From Closterium sp. NIES-65 (Eukaryota > Streptophyta > Zygnematophyceae > Desmidiales > Closteriaceae): a DNA stretch of 64,000 nucleotides. Within the stretch, counting starts at the first letter, position 1, and every line of letters starts with the position of its first letter. The stretch lies in NCBI GenBank assembly GCA_948144175.1, contig CANXME010002068.1, positions 3,534,001 through 3,598,000 of the forward strand, in the 5' to 3' direction. The notes under the pieces are model-generated. The model searched no databases and had not been told where the DNA came from. It was given only the letters and a program-made list of their open reading frames with translations. Positions 1 to 8,601 of this stretch are shown in pieces. Made by a program: the position numbers and the translations under genes.

Positions 1-3000
1 GCGTGCAGCAACGCTGATGATCACAAGGCGCAAGTGCCTTGGTGAAGACATCAGCAGTGTTGGCCTCAGAGGCCACGTACGCAAGTCGCAGCTGTCCACG
101 CTGCTGTAGCTCACGAGCAAGAAAGTAGCGAAGAGCAATGTGCTTCGTTCTGTGCTCCAGTCGCTGCTCTCGACACAAGGCCAGCATGGCCTTGTTGTCT
201 ACGTACAGGACTGGAGGAGAACGAGGCTGCTCTCCAAGGTCGGTCAGCAGGTAGGTGAGCCAGCGTAACTCCTGTGCAGCCATAGCCCCAGCGTAGATCT
301 CAGCCTCACAACTGGAGCCGAGAACAGAAGACGAGCGGGTAGCCCGCCACGAGACAGAGCCGGAACCAAGGCTGAAGGTGTAACCCTGTGACGACCGCTG
401 CGTAGCCTGGTCGTCAGCCCAAGAAGCGTCTGCGTGCCCAGTGAGGACCACTGGACTGCGCCCTCCAAGCACTAGCCCCATGCCCGACGTACTGCACAAG
501 TAGCGCAACACCCTCTTCGCTGCAGCCATGTGCTCTGGTCGGTGTCTCCCAGGAGCAACAAAGCGTGCGAGAATGCTAAGAGGGTATGCGAGGTCAGGTC
601 GTGTGCAGGTCATCAGGTACATGAGGCAGCCAACAAGCTCTGCAAACGGGCCACTCGACTCTACGGACTCATCCGAAGGCAGAGCTGAGAGCGAGTGGCG
701 AGTAGGCAGAGGAGTGGCCTGAGGCGAGGAGTACGTGAAGCCGAAGCGCTGAAGGACCTGCTGCACCATGTGTGACTGAGTCAGGGTAATGGTGCGGCGT
801 GCTCTGTCCCGGGTGATCTGCAAGCCAAGGTAGCTGCGCAGTTCACCCAGGTCAGTGCACGTGTGTCTCTTCTGCAGCTCGGACTTCACGTAGGCGAGTC
901 CAGCAGTGTCAGCTGTGGCAAAGACCAAGTCGTCGACGTACACGAGGATGTAGAACGGCGGCAGAGAGGTGTCGGTGCGCAGAAACAGCGACGGGTCGGC
1001 AGTGGAAGGAGCAAACCCAAGTGCCGCGAGCGTAGTCCTCAGTGTGTCGTGCCACTCACGTGGCGCCTGGCGGAGACCGTAGACTGGACGCCGGAGACTC
1101 CACTGGGTACCAGGAGGGAAAGACCCAGTGAAGCCAGGTGGGCGACGCAGCCAGATCTCCTCGTGCAGGCTGCCCTGCAAGAAAGCTGTGCTGAAGTCGA
1201 GAGAGTGCAGCTCGTAGTCACGGTGAGCAGCAACGTGTAGCAGAACCCGAAGAGTGGTCATCTTCGGGGTGGGGGAGAAGGTCTGAAAGTAGTCAACCCC
1301 CTGCCGCTGACTGAAGCCACGAGCCACATAACGCGCCTTGAAGACAAGCGGAGAACCCGGCGGCCGCTTCACCCTGAAAATCCACATGCCACTGACGATG
1401 TTCGCCCCAGGAGGGGGAACAGCGTCAACGTAGGTGCCTGTGGACTTCCAGGAAGCCATCTCTGCATCCATAGCTGCCTGCCACTGAGAGGAGTAGGGAC
1501 CCTCTATCGCCTCCGCGTAAGAGCGCGGAGTCGGGATGTCTGGTGCATCCGGGTCTCCCTCAGGGGCTAGCAGTACAGACGCGAGACGAGGTGAAGCGGC
1601 GGCCAGACACTGGAACTCCTCCTGCCTGTCCTCAAGGACGTCCGTGCCAAGGGCACACTCACCCCCGACGGACGGAGGACAGGCAGACTCAGACTCAGTG
1701 ACAAGACGAGCAGCGTAGTCTAGACGACAGCGCGCAGCAAAGTCGACAAGCTCAGTGACAAGGGCAGACGCAGCAGACGACTCGAAGGAGGGGTCAGTGA
1801 CAGCAGTAGCCAGGAGACGCGTGACAGTAGGACTGGCAGCACGAAGAGAGTCTGACTCCGGGTCGGCAAGAGCAGGAAGAGAGGAAGCAGGAGGAGAAGG
1901 CAAAGGGGCACGCAGAGGAGCAGTGGACGGACGCAGTGACATCCGGTGCGTGCCAGGGACAGGAGGAGGACGCTGACGCGACCCGCGACCACTAGCGCGC
2001 TCAGTACGAACAGGCGACACAGGACGAGACGCAGGCTCACGACGCTCAGAAAGACCTCCAGTCGGACCAGCGTAGGGAGAAGGAGCAGGCAAAGGGGAGG
2101 CAGGCTGTAGCTGTGGCTGTGACCGGACAGGCTGCGGACCCTCTAAGGGAGGAGGAGGAGGTGTAAGACCAAGAACCTGCTGCAGGAGCGGAACGAAGTA
2201 CGGTCGGGGCCGCGCGGCGACGCTAGAAACAGCACGAACAGCACCAGCAGCCCCGGCAGGAGCACCCACTCCAGCAGCACCTCCAGCAGCACCACCAGAA
2301 GCTCCAGAACCTCCAGCCGCAGCACCAGGAGCACTGTCAGTCGGGCCACCAACGGCAGGCTCAGCGCCAACACCCTCAGCAGGACCAGCTCCAGGAGAAC
2401 TCTCAGACTCAGCAGCTCCAGCACCCACAGTACGAGCGCCGGCGGGGCGCGCAGCAGCAGTACCCTCTGCAGCCGAAGAACCACCAGCACCAGCAGCACG
2501 CCTCCAGCGCCCGGCAAACCACTCACGCAGCTCCTGTGGGGAGAGTGGCTCCCGGCGAGACGAAGCACCCCCAGGCACAGCACCTCCAGGCTCAGCACCC
2601 CTAGACACAGCACCCCCAGGTACGGCACCCCCAGGCTCACCACCTCCAGGCTCAGCACCCCCAGGCACAGCACCCCCAGTCTCCGCACCCCCAGGCTCAG
2701 CTCCCGCAGCAGCACCAGAGTCACCAGTGACCTCGACAGGCTCGACCGCGTCTACCTGGGACACACCTGAAGGGACAGGACCCTGAGGGGGGAGGGGGAC
2801 TACCGGGGGGGGACCTGGTACCAAGAAGAGCGGGGGTGGGGGGAGGGACGGAGTGCGGTAGGGGAAGAGGCGGTAGTAGGGTACCGACTCGTCGAACGTG
2901 ACGTCCTGGGAGGACAGAACACGTCGAGAGGTGGGGTGGTAAAACTGCCACCCAGGGGCGTCGGGGGGGAACCCCAGGAAGACGTAGGGAGAAGCACGAG

Positions 3001-5821
3001 GGGACAGCTTGTCCGCAGACAGGTCGCGAACAAACGCCCGAGATCCCCAGACCCGGAACGCCGACGCATCGCCAACCTTCCCCGTCCACAGCAGGGCTGG
3101 GGAGGTCTCCGGTCGAGAGACCCTGGGGTGGAGGTTGATCTGGTGCGCAGCGTACCTGACCGCAAACGGCCACAGAAAATGGGGAGCAGCCGCATGCATC
3201 ATGGACGTACGAGCGACGTCCATGACCATGCCAATGCGGCGCTCAGCAATCCCATTCTGCTGCGGTGAGTCCGGAAGCGTGAAGGTCTGACGGATGCCTC
3301 GCACACGACAGTAGGCACTCAGGAGGCCAGAGGAGAACTCTCCGCCTCTGTCCGAGTGCAGACGCAAAACAGGGAAGTCAGAGCCAAAGCTCCTCCGAAG
3401 CTGGAGACGAGCTGCGCGGATCCAGTCGATCAACACCGCAGTGACCTCACCCTTACTGCACAAGGGGAAGACTGTGGTGTAACGCGAGTAGTCGTCAACC
3501 ACCAGCAGGAAGTAGCGCTCCTGACCCTTTCCACGGACGCGGGCTGGGCCCCACACATCCATGTGAAGCGTCTGCAACGGGGCCTCTGTCGGAGGAAACT
3601 GGGAGGAGTGAGGGGCAGCACGCTGGCGCCCCTCGACACAGGGGACACAGGTGGGGCCAGGGCCCGGAGGAAGGGGAGGGAGAGACCGGGGAAGACCAGA
3701 CACAAGGACTCGCGAGGCCATGCCTCTGAGCCGAAGCAGAGAGGGGTGGCCAAGGCGGTGGTGCCAGAGGAGGGTCTCGTGAGACAGACGACGGCACGAG
3801 CAGGGGGCAGACTCAGGACCAGACCTGGACGCTGCAGCAAACACCTGACCAGACGAAGTGACCCTACCAGACTCAGCACCTGGAGGAGAAGCAGTGGTCA
3901 GAGTGTACAGGCTCGACCCTGGCCGACGTGTAAACGTAGCCAGGTGGCGACCTGTATCCGCCTCCGTGCAGTGGGTCACCCGCTGACGAGCAGGGGTGAA
4001 CTGGTGGACACCCCCATCCTGGAGGTCAGCACCACTCACCAAGTTCGTCGAGAACGAGGGGAGGTAAAGACCAGTCAGGGTGCCAGAGGGGGCCGCCGGA
4101 CACGGGAGGACAGTGGAGAAGCGAGCCAGGACAGGCCCCCCAGAGGGGTCAGCCAGGGACACCGCAACCGGCCGACTCAGCGGCGTGAGAGTGGTGCGGT
4201 CCCGAAAGAAGGAGCGAGACGCTCCAGAGTCAAGGGTGAAGGTGTGAGAGGCCGAAGCCGACACAGTACCTGAGAGGGCAGACTCACCAGCACCTGAGAG
4301 CACAGACGCACTGGCACCTAGAGCAGCAGCCTCACTAGTACCTGACGCGGCAGTACCAATGCCCGGGTCGGGCGGGAAACACCGGTAACAGTCATCCTCA
4401 TCACTACCAATCGCAGCATACATAGCAGAGAGAATAGCATCAAAATCAAGATCATAAATAGCTACACCAGCCCTAGACAGCTCTCCCCAGCGGGGGATCT
4501 CAGCTGCCTCCGGAAACTGCTGACGCCAGGCGTCAGTCAGGCGGCCAAAGCAGCGGCGGGCAGTGTGGGCGCCTCCACACCTCTCCCCTGCACGGTCACC
4601 GGTGCGGAGAACGTAGGGGCAAGGACCAAGTGCACCACCACGCTGACGCTGCGAGTACCACTCACGGAGCTGCTGAGGGGCGGGGACGGTGCGAGAGCGC
4701 TGCTGCTGCTGTGGCTGCTGCTGCGGCTGCTGCTGCTGCTGCTGGCGCTGACCACCCCCGGAGCTGCTCTGCTGGGACGAGCCACTCCGACCCCCGCCTC
4801 CACTGCCACCCCCGCCTCCACCGCCACCCCCGTCTCCACCTCCACCTCCCCCACCAGGACCGTCGCTCCCACCGCTCCCACCGCCGCCTCCGCTACCACC
4901 TCCGCCGCCACCTCCGCCTCCACCGCCGCCACCAGGACCTCCACTCCCGCCACCACCCCCACCGCCACCCCCACTCCCCCCGCCACCCCCACCGCCTCCT
5001 CCACCGCCCCCTCTAGCTCCACCCGCTCCCTTGCCCCCCTTGCCCTTGCCAGTGCGGCGTCTGCCGCTGGGGGCAGACGCCGCGCCGACCGACTCAAAAC
5101 CAGTGAGGTCGGCCGCAGCGGCAGAGGCGACAGAGGGCAGCAGGGGGGAAGGACCACACCCCTCAAAGATGGGGGTGCGAGGGTCACCCCGAGAGGCCCC
5201 TACAGCGACAATACTCTTCTCAGCCGCTAGCAGGGACTCCTCAAGGAGGTCGACAGTGAGAGTGGTGGGACAGACAGAGAGAAACTGGTCCCTAACGACA
5301 CGAAGGGACTCAGGGAGACGGGTGACGAGAAAGTAGAGAGTGATGTACATGGGAGGAGGGTTCGCAGCGCGGAACTCAGCAGGAAGGGCAGCGCGGTAGC
5401 GGGTGTCACTAGCACGGAGGTGGGTAACGAGGTCAGCGACAGTGGGAAAGGAAGCGAGGTCAGGGAAGAGAAACGGTAGCATGAGGCGGCTAAGGGTAGC
5501 GGAGGAAGGGGAGGAGTAGGGTGCAACTACAGCGTCGTACAAGGCCTGAGCGGTCTTGCACTGACTAAAGTGGGCACGCTCAGAGGAAGGGAGGTGGCGA
5601 CGCACAGCAAGACGTACAGTAGCATCGCGGGTCGCCCACTTGGAGCGAACGGCAGAGTCAGCATCAGCAGGAGGGGCAGGGACAGCGCCAGAGACAAAGT
5701 CAAAGAGAGAGACCTCATCTATCGCATCACACAGTAAGTACAGCTGCAGGTCTTCAATCCAGACGGCAAAGTCAATGGCCCTCCCCTCAGCGTCAAAGGT
5801 AAGAACATTGGGGGTGGCCAT
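1..5821 (-). CDS. Cop-1 gag-pol polyprotein, uninterrupted, 3' incomplete
   Basis: I read every codon from the ATG at 5821 (GCC ATG GCC context) to base 2 and found no stop: 1,940 codons, still open at the edge. Gag capsid-type region is about residues 1-215, poly-Gly about 264-350, LREWY about 385, and the C-X13-C-X3-H-X4-C box about 400-425. Aspartic protease DSGAS starts at 531. A GAG-pre-integrase HH motif is near 688. Integrase catalytic D755, D824 and E860 give the D,D-35-E spacing. GGAEP-repeat linker is about 1034-1090. RT runs from about 1450 with YVDD at 1628-1631. RNase H acidic motifs lie near 1790, 1841 and 1871. Gag and Pol share one frame, so separation must rely on proteolysis. 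The product would form particles, copy its RNA and integrate it. Confidence 0.93.
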   Translation of the reverse strand, partial: MATPNVLTFDAEGRAIDFAVWIEDLQLYLLCDAIDEVSLFDFVSGAVPAPPADADSAVRSKWATRDATVRLAVRRHLPSSERAHFSQCKTAQALYDAVVAPYSSPSSATLSRLMLPFLFPDLASFPTVADLVTHLRASDTRYRAALPAEFRAANPPPMYITLYFLVTRLPESLRVVRDQFLSVCPTTLTVDLLEESLLAAEKSIVAVGASRGDPRTPIFEGCGPSPLLPSVASAAAADLTGFESVGAASAPSGRRRTGKGKGGKGAGGARGGGGGGGGGGGGSGGGGGGGGGSGGPGGGGGGGGGGGGGSGGGGGSGGSDGPGGGGGGGDGGGGGGGGGSGGGGRSGSSQQSSSGGGQRQQQQQQPQQQPQQQQRSRTVPAPQQLREWYSQRQRGGALGPCPYVLRTGDRAGERCGGAHTARRCFGRLTDAWRQQFPEAAEIPRWGELSRAGVAIYDLDFDAILSAMYAAIGSDEDDCYRCFPPDPGIGTAASGTSEAAALGASASVLSGAGESALSGTVSASASHTFTLDSGASRSFFRDRTTLTPLSRPVAVSLADPSGGPVLARFSTVLPCPAAPSGTLTGLYLPSFSTNLVSGADLQDGGVHQFTPARQRVTHCTEADTGRHLATFTRRPGSSLYTLTTASPPGAESGRVTSSGQVFAAASRSGPESAPCSCRRLSHETLLWHHRLGHPSLLRLRGMASRVLVSGLPRSLPPLPPGPGPTCVPCVEGRQRAAPHSSQFPPTEAPLQTLHMDVWGPARVRGKGQERYFLLVVDDYSRYTTVFPLCSKGEVTAVLIDWIRAARLQLRRSFGSDFPVLRLHSDRGGEFSSGLLSAYCRVRGIRQTFTLPDSPQQNGIAERRIGMVMDVARTSMMHAAAPHFLWPFAVRYAAHQINLHPRVSRPETSPALLWTGKVGDASAFRVWGSRAFVRDLSADKLSPRASPYVFLGFPPDAPGWQFYHPTSRRVLSSQDVTFDESVPYYRLFPYRTPSLPPPPLFLVPGPPPVVPLPPQGPVPSGVSQVDAVEPVEVTGDSGAAAGAEPGGAETGGAVPGGAEPGGGEPGGAVPGGAVSRGAEPGGAVPGGASSRREPLSPQELREWFAGRWRRAAGAGGSSAAEGTAAARPAGARTVGAGAAESESSPGAGPAEGVGAEPAVGGPTDSAPGAAAGGSGASGGAAGGAAGVGAPAGAAGAVRAVSSVAARPRPYFVPLLQQVLGLTPPPPPLEGPQPVRSQPQLQPASPLPAPSPYAGPTGGLSERREPASRPVSPVRTERASGRGSRQRPPPVPGTHRMSLRPSTAPLRAPLPSPPASSLPALADPESDSLRAASPTVTRLLATAVTDPSFESSAASALVTELVDFAARCRLDYAARLVTESESACPPSVGGECALGTDVLEDRQEEFQCLAAASPRLASVLLAPEGDPDAPDIPTPRSYAEAIEGPYSSQWQAAMDAEMASWKSTGTYVDAVPPPGANIVSGMWIFRVKRPPGSPLVFKARYVARGFSQRQGVDYFQTFSPTPKMTTLRVLLHVAAHRDYELHSLDFSTAFLQGSLHEEIWLRRPPGFTGSFPPGTQWSLRRPVYGLRQAPREWHDTLRTTLAALGFAPSTADPSLFLRTDTSLPPFYILVYVDDLVFATADTAGLAYVKSELQKRHTCTDLGELRSYLGLQITRDRARRTITLTQSHMVQQVLQRFGFTYSSPQATPLPTRHSLSALPSDESVESSGPFAELVGCLMYLMTCTRPDLAYPLSILARFVAPGRHRPEHMAAAKRVLRYLCSTSGMGLVLGGRSPVVLTGHADASWADDQATQRSSQGYTFSLGSGSVSWRATRSSSVLGSSCEAEIYAGAMAAQELRWLTYLLTDLGEQPRSPPVLYVDNKAMLALCREQRLEHRTKHIALRYFLARELQQRGQLRLAYVASEANTADVFTKALAPCDHQRCCT

Positions 5822-6664
5822 GACAGCAGCTGAGAATCTCACCGGGCTGAGAGAGGCGGGTAGGTCAGCAGCAGAGGAACAGCAGCACGGCTCCGCAGGC
5901 GGCTCGGGCGGCGGCTCGGCGGCAGCTCGGCGGCGGCTCGGCGGCGGCTCAGGCGGCGGCGGCTCGGCGGCGGCACGGCTGCTGCTGGGCGGCGCGGGCG
6001 GCTCGGGCGTCACGGGCGGCTCGGCGGCGGCTCGGGCGGCACGGGCAGCTCGGCGGCGGCTCGGGCGGCGGCTCGGCGGCGGCTCGGCGGCGGCTCGGCG
6101 GCTGCTCGGCGGCGGCTCGGCGGCGGCTCAGGCGGCGGCGGCTGCTGCTGGGCGGATCGGCGGGGCCGCGTAGCAGAGTGGCGGCGGGGCCGCGACCGAG
6201 GAGAGCGGCGGGGCCGCGTAGCAGAGGGCGGCGGGGCCGCGTAGCAGAGGGCGGCGTGGCCGCGATCGAAGGGCGGCGGAGCCGCGTAGCAGAGGGCGGC
6301 AGGGCCGCGTAGTAGAGGGCGGCGGGGCCGCGTAGCAGAGGGCGGCGGGGCCGCGTAGCAGAGGGCGGCGGGGCCGCGTAGTAGAGGGCGGCGGGGCCGC
6401 AATCGAAGGGCGGCGGGGCCGCGTATCAGAGGGCGGCGGGGCCGCGTAGCCGAGGGCGGCGGGGCCGCGTAGCCGAGGGCGGCGGGGCCGCGATCGAAGG
6501 GCGGCGGCGGGGCCGCGTAGCAGAGGGCGGCGGGGCCGCGATCGAAGGGCGGCGGGGCCGCTAGGGAAGGGCGGCGGAGCCGCTAGGGGAAGGGCGGCGC
6601 AACGGGCCGCTAGGGGCGACACGATGGGTCGCTAAAAAAAAAAACGCGCCTCGGGGCGCGGTTC
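5822..6664 (-). repeat. Cop-1 untranslated leader with GC-rich tandem repeats
   Basis: Two blocks of low-complexity sequence lie between the 5' LTR and gag. One, about 5880-6165, is made of GGCGGCTCG units. The other, about 6170-6600, has degenerate units near 23 bp built on GGCGGGGCCGCGTAGCAGAG. Apparent long frames through it on either strand are Pro/Ala/Arg- or Gly-rich and change with the repeat, so I do not call them genes. An oligo-A run (about 6635-6646) lies at the LTR-proximal end. Confidence 0.85.
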
Positions 6665-6711
6665 GGTGGGCCCTAGAAGCAGTCCCTAGGAGGGAACCTG
6701 CTCTGATTCCA
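6665..6711 (-). promoter_or_regulatory. Cop-1 primer-binding site, hairpin and GGGCCC box
   Basis: Directly after the LTR on the minus strand comes TGGAATCAGAGCAGG, one mismatch from the initiator-Met tRNA site TGGTATCAGAGC. A short inverted repeat (GGTTCCCTCCTAGGGAC) and then CTAGGGCCCACC follow. Minus-strand cDNA synthesis should prime here. Confidence 0.85.
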
Positions 6712-6843
6712 TGTGAAACTAAAGAACGAGAATGAAATGACTATGAACGAAGTGAGTACAAATAGGAAACCCTAATTGGGTTGTACCCCCTATGGGATAC
6801 CCCACTATAGCCTACAGAAACAAGTAAGCTATAAGTTCTGACA
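6712..6843 (-). repeat. Cop-1 5' LTR (132 bp)
   Basis: On the minus strand it starts TGTCAGAAC and ends TTTCACA (TG...CA). It contains GTAGGCTATAGTGGGGTA and the inverted pair GGGTACA / TGTACTC enclosing TTAGGGTTT. The 3' partner LTR is outside the window. Confidence 0.9.
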
Positions 6844-7534
6844 GTTACCCCCGCATCGAATCCGAACCCGATCTACGCGTTTCCATATCTCCAGTGGCGT
6901 GCCGTCAACCAGTCTTGCATTGATCTTAGGTAAGCATCTGTCCAGTGGCAGTTTCAGCTTCCATGCTGTGGGAGTGTTGATGAGGCTGTGGCTGGCTCCC
7001 CCGTCTACGAATATATTAACTAAGCCTGTCCTGATTTTCCCACTAAGCAGTATGGGGCTGTCTACCATAGTACCCTCCTTATTCGGCCGGGTGTGGACGA
7101 TTGCGTGAACCGGCACAATCACTCGGTGAGGGTCGGTTGGGTCGGGCGAGCGGCGCGACCTGTCAGTAGAGGGCCCTTCTGCTACTGACTCCCAGCGTTT
7201 CCTTGCTGCTTGGTCTGTTTCTACTACGCAGCTTCCCTTAGAGTATTCCGAGCATTCGCTCTTACCGTGTCCCGGCCGATTGCACGCGAAACAGCACCTC
7301 TTGAATGGTGCGGCAACAACATTCGCGGTGACGGCACGTATCGTGTCGGCCTCGTTCGTCCCACGTGACCGATGTCCCCAGTTACTGCTTCCGTAGGACC
7401 CCGGTCTCGGTCGGCGGAAAAAGTCAAGCTTTCCCGCCATGGCGAGAATCTCCTTAAAATCCGTGACGCCGCGAAGCTGGATTTGTTGGGCGATGTCATG
7501 CTTCAGGCCGCTGATGTAGGGGCCGATACGCTCG
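6844..7534 (-). pseudogene. Gyp-0: Ty3/gypsy gag-protease fragment
   Basis: The minus-strand frame enters at 7534 inside a gypsy capsid-type Gag (ERIGPYISGLKHDIAQQIQL). It continues through a canonical zinc knuckle, CFACNRPGHGKSEC (C-X2-C-X4-H-X4-C), into an aspartic protease with IFVDGGASHSLI and ends at 6844 in the protease. Both ends are cut by copia insertions (Cop-1 left, Cop-2 right), so only about 230 codons survive. It resembles but is not identical to the matching part of Gyp-1 (IFIDGGASHSLV), so it is a separate copy of a related gypsy lineage. The remaining pol would be expected left of the window. Confidence 0.88.
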
Positions 7535-7660
7535 TGTCAAACTCTTATGCTATAGTCTGTGTAGGCTGTAGTGGGGTAGACAATATGGGGTACAACACTT
7601 CTAGGTTTTCCTACTTGTACCCACCTGCTTGCTAGTTCATTGATTCCTCATTTCTTCATA
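7535..7660 (+). repeat. Cop-2 5' LTR (126 bp)
   Basis: Starts TGTCAAACTC. The terminal dinucleotide is TA where the sister LTR at 52580-52705 has CA, a point change at the end needed for integration. It carries GTAGGCTGTAGTGGGGTA and the pair GGGGTACA / TTGTACCC. Confidence 0.88.
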
Positions 7661-7706
7661 TGGTATAGAGCAGGTTCCCTAGTGGGAACGCTTCTCAGGG
7701 CCCACC
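7661..7706 (+). promoter_or_regulatory. Cop-2 PBS, hairpin and GGGCCC box
   Basis: TGGTATAGAGCAGG at the LTR edge is the Met-tRNA site with one change. GGTTCCC TAGT GGGAAC can form a hairpin, and CAGGGCCCACC follows. Confidence 0.83.
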
Positions 7707-8601
7707 ACTGAAATCGATTTTTTTTTTTCCTGCCCGAGGCGCGCCCCGTTGGCCGCCCTCACGTCGCCTCTCACGACCCCTCGCGCCACCCTTAGCGGCC
7801 CCGTCGCCACCCCTTACGGCCCCGTCGCCGTCCTTTGCGGCCCCGTTGCCGCCCCTCTAGGCCCCTCGCGGCCCCTTCGCGGCCCCGTCCCCGCCCCTCT
7901 AGGCCCCTCGCGGCCCCTTCGCGGCCCCGTCGCCACCCCTTACGGCCCCGTCGCCGTCCTTTGCGGCCCTGTTGCCGCCCCTCTAGGCCCCTCGCAGCCC
8001 CTTCGCGGCCCCGTCCCCGCCCCTCTAGGCCTCTCGCGGCCCCTTCTCGGCCCCGTCGCCGCCCCTAGCGGCCCCGTCGCCGCCCTTCGAGGCCCCTCGT
8101 GGCCCCTTTGCGGCCCCGTCGCCGCCCCTGGCGGCCCCGTCGCCGCCCTTCGAGGCCCCTCGCGCCCCCCTTGCGGTCCCGTCGTCGCTCCTAGTGGCCC
8201 CGTCGCCGCCCCTATCGGCCCCGTCGCCGACCCTAGCGGCCCCGACGCCTCCCCTTAGCGGCCCCGTCGCCGCCCTTCACGGCCCCTTCAGCTACCGAGC
8301 CGCCGAGCCGCCCAGCAGCCGAGCCGCCCAGCAGCCACGCCACCCATCAGCCGAGCTGCCCAGCAGCCGAGCCGCCCAGCAGCCGAGATGCCCAGCAGCC
8401 GAGCCGCCCAGCAGCCCAGCCGCCGAGCCGTCCAGCAGCTGAGCCGCCGAGCCGCCGAGCAGCCTGCAGCCGAGCCGCCGTCGAGGCGCCATTGCCACTA
8501 CCGAGCCGCTGCCACCGCAATTGCAGCCCTGTTCCTCCCGGCGCGCCCCGCTCGTACCCACCCGGACTGGTGAGATCCCTCCCTGCTAGACCACTGCTGT
8601 C
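7707..8601 (+). repeat. Cop-2 leader of C-rich tandem repeats
   Basis: About 7740-8285 is built on GGCCCCGTCGCC and CCCTCGCGGCCCCTTCGCGG units, including a near-exact duplication of roughly 120 bp. About 8290-8510 switches to GAGCCGCCCAGCAGCC units. The repeat-encoded frames have no recognisable domain. The block ends just before the gag ATG at 8602. Confidence 0.85.

Larger units (their letters stand above)
1..6843 (-). mobile_element. Cop-1: Ty1/copia LTR retrotransposon, 3' end beyond the window
   Basis: Reading right to left it has a 132-bp 5' LTR (6712-6843), a Met-tRNA primer-binding site, a repeat leader of about 0.9 kb, and one gag-pol frame that leaves the window at base 1 inside RNase H. 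The domain order protease, integrase, reverse transcriptase, RNase H defines Ty1/copia. It lies in gypsy sequence (Gyp-0); the right flank is GTTAC (6844-6848), and its target-site partner should lie just outside the left edge. It is the only copia copy here with no visible coding lesion, so it is the best candidate for an autonomous element. Confidence 0.93.

Noticed and set aside
6170-6610. Regular ~23-bp repeats resembling a CRISPR array
   Set aside because: Units are contiguous and degenerate with no unique spacers, lie in a eukaryotic retroelement leader, and no cas-like gene is near.
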